From Pseudomonadota bacterium (GTDB lineage: Bacteria; Desulfobacterota; Desulfobulbia; Desulfobulbales; Desulfocapsaceae), in assembly GCA_018821985.1 (NCBI GenBank), contig JAHJKP010000003.1:1-64000 (forward strand): a DNA stretch of 64,000 nt, in the 5' to 3' direction. How positions within the stretch are numbered: position 1 is the first letter of the stretch; each line of letters begins with the position of its first letter. The notes beneath the pieces were generated by a model. It saw only the letters and a list, made by a program, of their open reading frames with translations, was not told the DNA's origin and searched no databases. Both the position numbers and the translations under genes were made by a program. Shown one piece after another: positions 46,865 through 56,421 of this stretch.

Positions 46865-47029
46865 ATGAATATGATCAAAGCCTCCTTGCCGCCGGAAAAG
46901 GCCTCCTCCGCGGGATCTCTCATCAGGGGCCGCAATCGGGCAGCCATGTATCTGGCGGCAAGAGATGAGAATCACGGCAAGACCATAGTCACCATCCACC
47001 ATGACAGCGGAGAGAGACCTGAACACTGA
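46865..47029 (+). pseudogene. C-terminal fragment of a cysteine-synthase-like gene
   Basis: A 54-codon frame ending in TGA 47027-47029. Its middle reads SSAGSLIRG, then AAMYLAARDENHGKTIVTI and HDSGER. This aligns with the end of CysK/CysM, where SSGAN, AAxxLAxRPENxGKTIVxI and PDSGERYLS occur, but it ends before the YLS segment. The catalytic N-terminal part with the PLP Lys is absent. No RBS is seen. I read it as a decayed remnant. The rest of the 46746-47105 gap holds nothing else recognised. Confidence 0.55.
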
Positions 47030-47105
47030 GCTAATGGCTGGTTCATGAGCCGTTGTCAGGTAACAAATTGAGTAAGGCGTCCCTTTATTTTTCGAGGTGG
47101 AACAA

Positions 47106-47399
47106 TCAGCATCCGCATTCTGCAGGTTTTTTTCCGGTAACCTTGGCAAGCCAACTGTTAAGAATATAGCGCGCACAGCCGCAGCCGTTATCAGGATTGA
47201 CAAAGATGGCCCCGGTAGGGCAGTTCCTGGCACAGGCCCCGCATTCCATGCAGGCATCATAATCGACGATTGTCGCCTTGTTTTCAATACATTTAAAAAC
47301 CCGATGCGGACAGACAATCTCACACATCCCGCAACCAATACAGGCAGTCTTATCTAGTTTGAGAATTGCTGCGCCTTCTATATATCTAAACTCTTGCAT
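47106..47399 (-). CDS. hgcB: Mercury methylation ferredoxin HgcB
   Basis: 97 residues. Two [4Fe-4S] motifs: CIGCGMCEIVCPH and the HgcB-type CMECGACARNCPTGAI. The C terminus ends in C-G-C, the conserved Cys pair of HgcB thought to handle mercury. It reduces the corrinoid of HgcA. The gene lies ten bases after hgcA on the same strand, the usual hgcAB order. Confidence 0.93.
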   Translation of the reverse strand: MQEFRYIEGAAILKLDKTACIGCGMCEIVCPHRVFKCIENKATIVDYDACMECGACARNCPTGAIFVNPDNGCGCARYILNSWLAKVTGKKPAECGC

Positions 47400-47409
47400 T
47401 ATTTATTTC

Positions 47410-48603
47410 TTAAAGAAAAAATGGACCGGCCAGCCAGCAGAACAGGCCAAGCAAGGCAGAAACGATCTGTATTGCCAGCCCTTTGCGCATTTCCATTTCA
47501 ACCCCGGAAAGCGAGGTATATGGGGTGGAACCGGTGAAATTCATGGCCAGAAATGAGCTGACGCTCATTGCCCATAAGGCCATGCCGATCACGGCAGTCC
47601 AGCCGACAAAGGGCAAAAACCGCAGAACAGTAAAAACTGCGACCAGAATTCCGAGGAGCAGACCTTTGAGCCAGAACTGTCTGCCGGGTATCCAAGGCAG
47701 CAAGAGGGCGACCAGAACCGCCCCGGCAAGGACACTCATAATCGTCACGAGGGCAATACTTCCGCCTCTAAGCAATACACGGTCCAGCGAATAGATATCC
47801 GGGCCAAAACCTGAGAACAGGACCAGACAGACAAGGGTGAGAGCAAACGGTTTCAGCAGTAAAAAAATTTCCAAAGGGATCAAAGCTGCACGTTCCAGCA
47901 GGTTAAAGGTGACACTGCGCATGATTTCGTCTGCTGTTTTGCCGCTCGCCAGAAAACATTTTATATCAGTTGCCCTGATCGGGCCGAATGTACCTTTGAA
48001 ACCGCAAGCAGTTTTCAGATTCAGAGCAGAAACTCCCGGGGCGCCACATTGCGGAAGAATAAGTTCGCGGTGATTGACCACTTCCATAAGCCCTGCCCGC
48101 CTGACCTGATAGGCTATTTCCTCAGTGGAAAAGGTTCCTTTACCTGCTGCACACCAGACGTTGATGCCTCTGGTATCAACCACCAGAATCCAGACATCCA
48201 CACCACCCAGCTCACTGCGCAGGGCATCGAAGGTCAGTTTATAATTGGCGGTAACAAGAACAGGCGAATCGCCGGTTGGCCTGCCGACACAGTACAGTCC
48301 GGGCGTTATGGAGTATGTGTCACGCTGAATGCCGCTACGCGCTCCGATCGTCCCTATATGATCAGATCGGCTCAGAATCGTATCAACCTGCGGCACCGAG
48401 CCAACCGGTGAGTCGACAAAATCACTGACAAAAGGGAAGATGGTATATCCTGCCCGTTCATGCTCCCCAGACCGGGGTTCCGTTTTTGGACCTCAGCAGA
48501 GTCCGGCATCGACTTCCGGCGGCGGGGCGAAGGGAATCGAAGAGGATGGAGGTTGTTTTGTCAATTTCGACAAACTGGAAAGAGGCTGGAATGATTGAGC
48601 CAT
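47410..48603 (-). CDS. hgcA: Mercury methylation corrinoid protein HgcA, probable selenoprotein
   Basis: 397 residues if read from ATG 48603 through an in-frame TGA (48495-48493) taken as selenocysteine at residue 37. The sequence there is LC-Sec-GPK, followed by PFVSDFVDSPVGSVPQV, which belongs to the HgcA N-terminal region and lies outside the shorter frame starting at GTG 48396. The corrinoid-binding cap-helix motif NVWCAAGK is at about 148-155, with Cys151 as the lower cobalt ligand; TANYKLTFDALR precedes it. Five hydrophobic helices make up the C-terminal membrane domain (about 255-397). HgcA transfers a methyl group from the corrinoid to Hg(II), making methylmercury. The RBS of ATG 48603 is weak. 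If TGA is a stop, the gene would be truncated at its N terminus. Confidence 0.85.
48465..48495 (-). promoter_or_regulatory. Predicted bacterial SECIS element in hgcA
   Basis: The TGA at 48495-48493 is followed by a CCCC/GGGG stem at 48477-48465 with apical loop GGUCU. The two guanines of the loop are 20 and 21 bases into the message after UGA. In E. coli fdhF the loop has the same GGUCU and the spacing differs by one base. This fits SelB recognition. The four-pair stem is shorter than usual. Confidence 0.65.
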
Positions 48604-48758
48604 GATCGTGATAATTCCGGTTGAGTCACTAATATATTGAGAGAATAGGCTTCCCTAAAGGGTTAAGCTTTTCCCTGTTGGCACAATAGTATGTTTTTAG
48701 TTTACAAATAATAATAAGAGGCTATCTGCATCAAACAATGGATGGGCATTACAAAAGT

Positions 48759-49658
48759 TTATTCAGCAATCCTTGTCGCCAGAAACTCGACAAATAGATC
48801 ACTATCATTCTGTACCTGGCAGACCCGGTAATCCTGCAAGCCGATGGTCTGGGCCAGCTCTTTATATTCAATGGCCAGCTCCAGATCGGTCTCGGAATTA
48901 TCAATGGTAAACGAGAGAGGATAGACAATCACCTTCTCACCCGACAATCCTTTCAACGTTGTCTCCAGTGATGGCTCCAGCCAGCGCATGGGTCCGATCT
49001 TGGACTGATAGGCCAGATGAACTCCCTTGAAGTCCAGCCCGGCCTCAGGCAATAGCATTTTCAACAGGGCAACATGCGCCTCAATCTGCCCTTCATAAGG
49101 ATCGCGTACGGCAATCTTCTGCGGCAGGCCATGAGCAGAAAAGATTAGATGAAAGCCGTTCCCCTGATACTGCTCTCGGATCCGTTCAATAATTGAAGCA
49201 TTAAACAGAGGATCATCATAATAGGGACCGATTTCCCTGACCTGCGGCCTCTGCCCATGACTCTCAAGTCCGCGATAAACATCTTCAAGACTCGACTGAG
49301 TGGTGGTTGAAGAATAATGGGGATAGAGCGGAATAAGGATCAACTCGTCAAACTCTCTCTGCGCCAAGAGATCCGCGGCCAACGGATACGTGTAGCGCAT
49401 GACCGGGAAAACCGCCTCGCCCGTCCTTTGCTGCAGTTTTTCCACCAGGTGTTCGGTATGTTCATAGATCCTGCTACCGCCTATCATCTTGTACTTCCGC
49501 CATATTTTTTTATAACGCAGAGTTGAAATGAGGGGGGCGAGAAGATAACGCACTGGCGAGCGAATAATATACTTATCACTGAACATATTGAACAGAAAAA
49601 AGCGGAGCTCCTGTTCTGACCGTGCGCCACCCATATTCAACAACAAAACCCCTTTCAT
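48759..49658 (-). CDS. hemH: Ferrochelatase
   Basis: 299 residues. It begins GVLLLNMGGARSEQELRFFL, then has KKIWRKYKMIGGSRIYEHTE, LIPLYPHYSSTTTQSS and the catalytic His in LIFSAHGLP, with YQSKIGPMRWLEPS later. It inserts iron into a porphyrin as the last step of haem synthesis; in sulfate reducers the alternative coproporphyrin or sirohaem routes also exist, so its substrate is not certain. It lies 22 bases downstream of the ZIP transporter gene. Confidence 0.93.
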   Translation of the reverse strand: MKGVLLLNMGGARSEQELRFFLFNMFSDKYIIRSPVRYLLAPLISTLRYKKIWRKYKMIGGSRIYEHTEHLVEKLQQRTGEAVFPVMRYTYPLAADLLAQREFDELILIPLYPHYSSTTTQSSLEDVYRGLESHGQRPQVREIGPYYDDPLFNASIIERIREQYQGNGFHLIFSAHGLPQKIAVRDPYEGQIEAHVALLKMLLPEAGLDFKGVHLAYQSKIGPMRWLEPSLETTLKGLSGEKVIVYPLSFTIDNSETDLELAIEYKELAQTIGLQDYRVCQVQNDSDLFVEFLATRIAE

Positions 49659-49679
49659 TTTCTGCCCGCTCCCTTCTGC

Positions 49680-50495
49680 TCAGCCCAAGGCCACATCGAG
49701 TACCATCATCACCGTGAACCCTGACATTGTGGCCATTGTGACCATGTCAATATGAGCCTCGTTGAGTTGTGAGGTCGGAATCAATTCCTCCACTACCACA
49801 AAGATCATGGCACCGGCGGCAAAACAGAGGGCATAGGGTAAAACAGTCTGCATCTGGAGAACGAAAAAAGCCCCAAAGACACCGGCCACAGGCTCGACCA
49901 TCCCTGAGGCCTGTCCCATGACAAAACTCTTCATCCGTCCCATCCCCTCTCTTCGCAGGGGCATGGAGACCGCTGTTCCTTCGGGGAAATTCTGAATTCC
50001 AATGCCTATGGCCAAAGCAATTGCTGCACCAATAGTGGCTGAGGGAAGACCGGCAGCCACTGCCCCGAAGGCAACCCCCACAGCCAACCCCTCTGGAATG
50101 TTATGGAGGGTGATGGCCAGGACCAGCAAGGTGCTGCGCTGCCATGAGGTCTTGATCCCCTCGCTCTTGTCCACCGCCAGACCAGGATGAAGATGGGGAA
50201 GCAAGGTATCGGTCAAGCGCATGAAGATCCCACCACCCATGAACCCGATCACGGCAGTCAGCCAGGGAACAAGCCCCATCTGCCCTGCCATCTCAATACC
50301 TGGCGCCAAGAGCGACCAGAAGCTTGCCGCAATCATAACTCCGGCCGCAAAGCCGAGCATTGCATCCATGAAACGCTGATTAACGGTCCTGGTAAAAAAA
50401 ACCAGCGCCGCCCCAGCCGCGGTCACCCCCCAAGTAAAAAGGGTGGCCAGAAGCGCCTGCATAACCGGATCAAATTGCTGTATAAAACTGATCAT
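49680..50495 (-). CDS. ZIP-family metal transporter
   Basis: 271 residues with eight membrane helices. The metal-binding signatures [11 protein letters not shown] and [14 protein letters not shown] lie in helices IV and V, and VEELIP in helix VI-VII. It resembles ZupT/GufA-type importers of zinc and other divalent metals. The next gene is hemH, on the same strand, so both may share a transcript. Confidence 0.9.
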   Translation of the reverse strand: MISFIQQFDPVMQALLATLFTWGVTAAGAALVFFTRTVNQRFMDAMLGFAAGVMIAASFWSLLAPGIEMAGQMGLVPWLTAVIGFMGGGIFMRLTDTLLPHLHPGLAVDKSEGIKTSWQRSTLLVLAITLHNIPEGLAVGVAFGAVAAGLPSATIGAAIALAIGIGIQNFPEGTAVSMPLRREGMGRMKSFVMGQASGMVEPVAGVFGAFFVLQMQTVLPYALCFAAGAMIFVVVEELIPTSQLNEAHIDMVTMATMSGFTVMMVLDVALG

Positions 50496-50602
50496 CTTGA
50501 GTCCCCTGCCATTGAATCCCCCTACGATGCCACTGGGATCTAATGATCACAGCAACCGCACCACATATAATTATTCTTACCAGATGCAGACCAATAAAAA
50601 AA

Positions 50603-50629
50603 GGGGAGCCAGATGGCTCCCCTTTTTTT
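50603..50629 (-). terminator. Terminator of glnN (bidirectional)
   Basis: A perfect 8-bp stem (GGGGAGCC with GGCTCCCC) and loop AGAT have seven A on one side and seven T on the other. It lies 24 bases past the glutamine synthetase stop and can work on both strands. Confidence 0.92.
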
Positions 50630-50652
50630 ATCCCTACAACGACAGCTAATAT

Positions 50653-52794
50653 TTACAGATTGAAGAGCAGGTCACTATAGGTCGGCACCGGCCAGAGATC
50701 ACTTGGTAAAATCGCCTCCAGGGCATCGATGTCAGCGCGCAGACTTACTGCCGCAGCCATAACCTTGTCACGATAGGCGGCAGCCTGCTTCTCCACCTTG
50801 TCAAGTCCTTGAGCCTTCTTGGTCTCTTCTTCAAGCTTTGCCACTTTCTTTCCGACCGCATCAAGATGTTTCGACACCTGCTCCAGCAACTGTTTCTGTA
50901 CTGTTCCCAGCTTGCCGGCAATAGCCAGGGAGGCGCCGAGCTCAGTCACAAAACGGATGGCAGCAGGGATATACTGGCGCCGGGTCATCTGGATGGCAGT
51001 CAAGGCCTCGATATTGATATGCTTGGCGTACTGCTCCACGTAAATTTCATAACGGGAATCCAACTCATCCTTGGAAAGCACATTGTATTTGCCAAAGAGC
51101 TTGATCGCCTTAGGAGTCACAAAGGCCTTCAGGGCATCAACGGTGTTCCGAACATTGGGAAGACCACGTTTCTCGGCCTCTTTGACCCAGTCTTCTGAAT
51201 AATTATTGCCGTCGAAGATGATGCGGCCATGCTTGGTCATGACTTCGGTCAAAATTGCCGAGATCTCTTTATTGACATCCTTGGCCTTTTCCAGACGAGT
51301 CGCGATTTCATCGAGGGCCTCAGCCGCGATGGTATTCAACGCCACATTAGGACCGGCAATGGACTGGGCAGAACCGACCATACGGAACTCAAACTTATTG
51401 CCGGTAAAGGCAAAAGGCGAAGTCCTGTTACGATCCGTATTATCCTTGGGCAGTTCGGGCAGAGAATCAACCCCTATCTTCAAGGTCTGGCAGACATCTT
51501 TCTTGCAGATTTTCTCGCCCTTGGCCAGTTTCACCAGGACATCCGACAGCTCATGACCGAGGAAGACAGAGATGATCGCCGGAGGGGCCTCGTTGGCGCC
51601 CAAGCGATGATCATTGCCGGAACTACCGCAGGTGGCGCGCATGATATCGGCATGGGTGTCCACAGCCTTGAGCAGGGCGCAAAGGAAGATCAGGAACTGG
51701 GCGTTATCCTCAGGGGTCTGACCCGGTTCAAGCAGGTTGATGCCGTCATCGGTGGAGAGTGACCAGTTGTTGTGCTTACCAGAGCCATTGACACCGGCAT
51801 AGGGTTTCTCGTGAAGCAGGCAGACCATACCATGACGGATGGCCACCTTCTGCATGGTCTCCATGACCAGCTGGTTGTGGTCGGTGGCGATGTTGGTGGT
51901 GGTAAAGACCGGAGCCATCTCAAACTGGGCCGGAGCGACCTCATTGTGTTTGGTTTTGGAGGCAACACCCATCTTCCACAACTCGATATCCAGATCCTTC
52001 ATATAAGAAGAAACACGATCCTTGATCGCGCCGAAATACTGATCTTCCAACTCCTGGCCTTTGGGAGCTGGAGCGCCAAAAAGGCTGCGGCCGCAGGTCA
52101 TCAGATCAAGACGCTGCTGATAATACTCTTTCTCAACTAGAAAATATTCCTGCTCGGCTCCAACGGTTGACATGACAGCACCGGAAGTGGTGTTACCCAT
52201 GGCCCTGAGTACCCGTAATGCCTGTTTGGCAACGACGTTCATCGAGCGGAGCAGCGGGGTCTTCTTGTCCAGGGCCTCACCCTTGTAGGAACAGAAGGCG
52301 GTGGGAATGCAGAGGGTCACATCACCGGCGGTATCTTCTTTCAGGAAGGCGGGCGAGGTGCAGTCCCAGGCGGTATAGCCGCGGGCCTCAAAGGTCACGC
52401 GCAGGCCGCCGCTGGGGAAGGAAGAGGCGTCCGGCTCACCCTGGATCAACTGTTTTCCGGAAAACTCCATGATCACTCCGCCGTCATCGGTGGGGGCGAT
52501 AAAAGAATCGTGTTTCTCGGCAGTGGTGCCGGTCAAGGGCTGGAACCAGTGGGTGTAATGGCTGGCACCCCGCTCGATGGCCCAATCCTTCATGGCATTA
52601 GCCACCACCGAGGCAACCTCAGGGGCAAGGGCAACGCCGGTAATGATGGTCTTGCGCAGAGCCTTGTAGGTGTCCTTAGGCAGCCTCTCCCTCATAACCC
52701 TGTCATTAAAGACATTGGACCCGAATAACTCAGGCACGGGGATAGTATTCTGACCATAACCGCTATCACAACAGCAATTTGGATTATCACACAT
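50653..52794 (-). CDS. glnN: Glutamine synthetase type III
   Basis: 713 residues, the long GSIII (GlnN) type rather than GSI (about 470). Stretches include [14 protein letters not shown] near the N terminus, [58 protein letters not shown] and [20 protein letters not shown]. The C-terminal 250 residues are helical and specific to GSIII. It makes glutamine from glutamate, ammonium and ATP. It starts at ATG 52794 with AGGAGG upstream. The leader holds two inverted repeats. GSIII lacks the adenylylation loop of GSI, so control is likely transcriptional. Confidence 0.96.
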   Translation of the reverse strand: MCDNPNCCCDSGYGQNTIPVPELFGSNVFNDRVMRERLPKDTYKALRKTIITGVALAPEVASVVANAMKDWAIERGASHYTHWFQPLTGTTAEKHDSFIAPTDDGGVIMEFSGKQLIQGEPDASSFPSGGLRVTFEARGYTAWDCTSPAFLKEDTAGDVTLCIPTAFCSYKGEALDKKTPLLRSMNVVAKQALRVLRAMGNTTSGAVMSTVGAEQEYFLVEKEYYQQRLDLMTCGRSLFGAPAPKGQELEDQYFGAIKDRVSSYMKDLDIELWKMGVASKTKHNEVAPAQFEMAPVFTTTNIATDHNQLVMETMQKVAIRHGMVCLLHEKPYAGVNGSGKHNNWSLSTDDGINLLEPGQTPEDNAQFLIFLCALLKAVDTHADIMRATCGSSGNDHRLGANEAPPAIISVFLGHELSDVLVKLAKGEKICKKDVCQTLKIGVDSLPELPKDNTDRNRTSPFAFTGNKFEFRMVGSAQSIAGPNVALNTIAAEALDEIATRLEKAKDVNKEISAILTEVMTKHGRIIFDGNNYSEDWVKEAEKRGLPNVRNTVDALKAFVTPKAIKLFGKYNVLSKDELDSRYEIYVEQYAKHINIEALTAIQMTRRQYIPAAIRFVTELGASLAIAGKLGTVQKQLLEQVSKHLDAVGKKVAKLEEETKKAQGLDKVEKQAAAYRDKVMAAAVSLRADIDALEAILPSDLWPVPTYSDLLFNL

Positions 52795-52837
52795 TCGTTG
52801 TTCCTCCTGATCTTTTTAAATCATGATTTTTAGGAGC

Positions 52838-52879
52838 CGTTACGAAATAACCAGTGCATTTCTAACCATTTCGTTACGG
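52838..52879. repeat. Imperfect inverted repeat in the glnN leader
   Basis: Arms CCGTTACGAAAT and ATTTCGTTACGG pair with one mismatch around an 18-base centre. The core GTTACGAAAT resembles that of the inverted repeat at 55879-55927, so both may be copies of a small palindromic family. It may also be part of a leader structure. Confidence 0.5.
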
Positions 52880-52887
52880 ATCATTGT

Positions 52888-52931
52888 GCCGTTATTGCCA
52901 TCACGATGACGGCAATATTTTTTATAACGGC
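52888..52931 (-). promoter_or_regulatory. Nested hairpin upstream of glnN
   Basis: Outer arms GCCGTTAT and ATAACGGC are perfect. The inner stem ATTGCC-A-TCA pairs with TGA-C-GGCAAT. It lies 94-137 bases upstream of the glnN start and could be an operator or leader structure. The regulator is unknown. Confidence 0.45.
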
Positions 52932-53038
52932 TTGTACTTCATTACCAACTATCACACAATATGAATACGTTTATCTTTTTACCATTTTGAGCACAGAAAG
53001 TAATCAAAAAATATTTTTGCTTACATATTTGTAATATT

Positions 53039-55738
53039 TTACGATATGCGCTCTATTGCATAGAGTAGCCCGTCTCTGATCTCGGCCGCAAAAGACGCAT
53101 CAGTAATCTTCTGCCCCTCACTATCGAGCACATAAAAAATATCGATCAGCTGCTGCACCTCTGTGGCGATAAAGGCCCGATAGATGTTAATTCCAAAATC
53201 AGCCAAGGTCTGGGCAATATGATACAATTGACCGGCCCTGTCCTCAGAATGCACTTCGATGACGGTATAACTGTCTGAAATCTCATTATCAATCACAACT
53301 CGGGGCTTCTGCTGCCCCAACAACGTCGCCCCCGACAACTTGCTCCGTTCATAAATGGAGGCCAACTTCTGATAGATCCTGTGCTCTAGCCCCAAACGAT
53401 GATTGAGGGCACGGTCCAGATCATCATTGACCGCCTGCCAGTCTTTTTCAATAAAGCTCAGACCATCAAGGGAACGCAGCTCCAGGACATCCACCGCCAA
53501 GGCCATTCGCTCTTTCTCTACCCTTGGTTCAAGTAATTCGGGGCCTTCTTTGGCCAGCAAGGATTCACCACTCTCCCAGGTAAAGATCTTCGCGCTCAGC
53601 ACCGAGAGATTATGAAGTGCCAGCACCCCACATATCTTCGCCAGCAGACCGGGCCGGTCTCTGGCCATAATCAACAGTGACCAATGCTGCCCAAGCTCCT
53701 GCGGAAAGATCAGGGCCTTCTTCTGCAAAACCAGATAATTCTGCCGATAAATCTGTATATGCTCAACAACCACCTCAGGACTAAAGCTCAACAGATAGTC
53801 TGCAGGCAGATGGGCGACATCAGCGACAGCCAAGGATGGACTGATACTGTCAGTACCCGCCTGCACCTCTTCATCGCCGCCCAGCAGCGACACAACCTGC
53901 CCCCGCAGCCAGTCAACCCCCTGTTCTACCTGCTGCTGTACGGTATCTGGATGTACGGCAGCAATCAGGCCAGCTTCCAGATAGGGTGATATTTTCAGAA
54001 ACAGTTCATGCAGCAGGGCAGCCTTCCATTCACTCCATGCGGAAGGACCTGTCGCCTTGGAATCGGCGATAGAAAGGAGATAGAGCATAGCCAGCCGATC
54101 ACTGTCGCCAATGGTCTCGGCACAACGCCTGATAAAAACTTCGTCATTCAAATCACGACGAAGGGCGTTCTCCGGCATAAACAGATGATAGCGTATCAAA
54201 AAAGCCAGGCAGGCACATTCTGCAGAGTCAAGACCAAGCCGCCTCCCCACACCTCCGACCATGTCGGCCCCTATCTGAGAGTGATCGCCACCCGCACCCT
54301 TGCCGATATCATGAAGCAGCGCGGCCAGATAGAGGATATGAGGCGAGGCCACCGAAAGATAGACAGTGGCATCCTGTTCCACGATCAATCGCAGTTCGGC
54401 CACAGTCTGCAACAGATGCCGATCAACCGTGTAGATATGATAGATATCATGCTGGGCCAGGGTACTGATCCGCGCAAACTCAGGGATGTAGGCCGTCAGC
54501 AGCCCAGTCTCCAACATCACCTCCAATACAGGAAGCGGATCTGATGGATGCAATAAAAGCTCAAGAAAAGGTCGAGACATACGCGGCGAAATCCGCATCT
54601 TGTCATCGACGAGATCAAGATTGGCGCTAACAATTTTTCGTGTTCGATGATGAACAGGAACTCCCGTTCTCGCCGATACCAGAAAAAGACGCATAAGCAA
54701 ATACGGCCTGGATGCCAGCTCTTTGGTGGAGACAACCAGATGAAGACGATTGTTGCGTAGCTCAATCCCCTTTTCAAGGGTTCGGTCACTGCCTGGCCTT
54801 TCTCCTTTTACCGCAAGATCAAGGACCTCATCCACATGTTCAAAAAAGAGATCCGTGATCACCGCAATAGTCTGGAGATGCCCATGCATCTCCCGCATAA
54901 ACCTCTCTACGCCCAGCTTTCCCGTTCCTGTTTTGTACCCGAAGGCCTGGGCCAGCTCTTCCTGATGCTCAAAATAGAGCTGATCATTCTTACGCCCGCT
55001 GATATAATGCAGGCGATTTCTGATCTTCACCAACTCGTCCCAGGAAGTCGCAAAGGCTTCCCGCTCTTCCTCCAGAAGAACTCCCGCCTCAACAATGTCA
55101 TGGAGGCTGTCCAGACCAAAAACAACCTTTGCCGTCCAGAGCATGGCCTGGATATCACGCATTCCGCCTTTCCCCTCCTTGATGTGAGGTTCAAGCAGAT
55201 AACTGTGACTGCCAAAGCGCTTCCTGCGTGCCGTGCGGAAGGCCTTCATGCTGCGCACAAATTCCTCCCGGCCGCCTTCAATAAAACGCAACCGATATTG
55301 GGCCAGCAAGTCATCGAACAAGTCCTGCGAGCCCGTAAGAAATCTGGCATCAAGCATGGCGACCTGAAAGAAAAAATCCTGGCCGGCATGTTCCATTGAT
55401 TCCTGGACAGTGCGCACCGCGTGCCCGACCTCAAGCCCCGTATCCCAGAGTGGATAGAGAATGGCTTCTGCCACCCGTTTGATCTCTGCCTGCTGCTCCG
55501 GCTGATAAAGGATCATCAGATCAATATCAGAATAAGGAAAAAGCTCCTGGCGGCCATAGCCACCAAGGGCCACCAGGGTAATTGAACCAGTCAACTCACT
55601 GGTTGCATCCTGAAAATGCTGACAGATAAAGACATCGACCAGCCTGCTCTGCTCGGCAAGCAGGGCCTGACCACTCAGACCCTGCTGCCACAGTTTTTCC
55701 AAGGCGGCGCGTTGGGCACGAAGATGCGTTGACTTCAT
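53039..55738 (-). CDS. glnD: PII uridylyltransferase/uridylyl-removing enzyme
   Basis: 899 residues. The nucleotidyltransferase core carries VALGGYGRQELFPYSDIDLMI (about 50-72). The HD domain has LLHDIGKGAGGDHSQIGADM (about 465). Two C-terminal ACT domains sense glutamine: LIMARDRPGLLAKICGVLA and TVIEVHSEDRAGQLYHIAQT. It uridylylates the P-II protein encoded upstream when glutamine is low. It lies 189 bases after the P-II gene on the same strand, behind two hairpins. Confidence 0.96.
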   Translation of the reverse strand: MKSTHLRAQRAALEKLWQQGLSGQALLAEQSRLVDVFICQHFQDATSELTGSITLVALGGYGRQELFPYSDIDLMILYQPEQQAEIKRVAEAILYPLWDTGLEVGHAVRTVQESMEHAGQDFFFQVAMLDARFLTGSQDLFDDLLAQYRLRFIEGGREEFVRSMKAFRTARRKRFGSHSYLLEPHIKEGKGGMRDIQAMLWTAKVVFGLDSLHDIVEAGVLLEEEREAFATSWDELVKIRNRLHYISGRKNDQLYFEHQEELAQAFGYKTGTGKLGVERFMREMHGHLQTIAVITDLFFEHVDEVLDLAVKGERPGSDRTLEKGIELRNNRLHLVVSTKELASRPYLLMRLFLVSARTGVPVHHRTRKIVSANLDLVDDKMRISPRMSRPFLELLLHPSDPLPVLEVMLETGLLTAYIPEFARISTLAQHDIYHIYTVDRHLLQTVAELRLIVEQDATVYLSVASPHILYLAALLHDIGKGAGGDHSQIGADMVGGVGRRLGLDSAECACLAFLIRYHLFMPENALRRDLNDEVFIRRCAETIGDSDRLAMLYLLSIADSKATGPSAWSEWKAALLHELFLKISPYLEAGLIAAVHPDTVQQQVEQGVDWLRGQVVSLLGGDEEVQAGTDSISPSLAVADVAHLPADYLLSFSPEVVVEHIQIYRQNYLVLQKKALIFPQELGQHWSLLIMARDRPGLLAKICGVLALHNLSVLSAKIFTWESGESLLAKEGPELLEPRVEKERMALAVDVLELRSLDGLSFIEKDWQAVNDDLDRALNHRLGLEHRIYQKLASIYERSKLSGATLLGQQKPRVVIDNEISDSYTVIEVHSEDRAGQLYHIAQTLADFGINIYRAFIATEVQQLIDIFYVLDSEGQKITDASFAAEIRDGLLYAIERIS

Positions 55739-55833
55739 GGATTATCTTTATCGGTGACGGTTATTCTTTAAAGCGGCATAAATAAATAACATGGCCACCT
55801 AAGCAGCTTATTCGTTATCTGGCAGACACCACT

Positions 55834-55866
55834 CACAGAAACAGCCATAAAGATGCTGTTTCTGTG
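55834..55866 (-). repeat. Perfect 12-bp inverted repeat upstream of glnD
   Basis: CACAGAAACAGC and GCTGTTTCTGTG with a nine-base loop. It lies between the P-II gene and glnD on the minus strand. There is no T run, so it more likely stabilises or processes the transcript than terminates it. Confidence 0.7.
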
Positions 55867-55878
55867 AAGCGGCATAAG

Positions 55879-55927
55879 AGTCTGTAACGAAATGAGCAGA
55901 AAAACACTGCTCATTTCATAACGGACT
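55879..55927 (-). repeat. 21-bp inverted repeat next to the P-II stop
   Basis: Arms of 21 bases with about two mismatches (core GAAATGAGCAG / CTGCTCATTTC) and a seven-base loop start immediately after the P-II gene stop. No T run follows, so it may be an mRNA-stabilising hairpin or a mobile palindromic repeat. Confidence 0.7.
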
Positions 55928-56278
<351 letters not shown>

Positions 56279-56421
56279 TTAAAAATCAGAGGACAGAAGA
56301 CCAATTTTCGGCCCACATTTTGTGGTCTTGCTTCCGTATCTTATTTTCAACTTCTTTATTCCGTTTTTAAATCAGGCGTAAATGTTGCCAACTTGACTTA
56401 AGAACGGAATTACTCGCCTCA

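Noticed and set aside
46583-47338. 251-codon minus-strand frame between the TPR gene and hgcB
   Set aside because: It overlaps hgcB in another frame and covers the CysK-like fragment and the end of the TPR gene; no family is recognisable.
47410-48396. hgcA starting at GTG 48396
   Set aside because: The frame upstream contains more HgcA sequence, and GTG has no RBS; a start there would drop the conserved N-terminal region.
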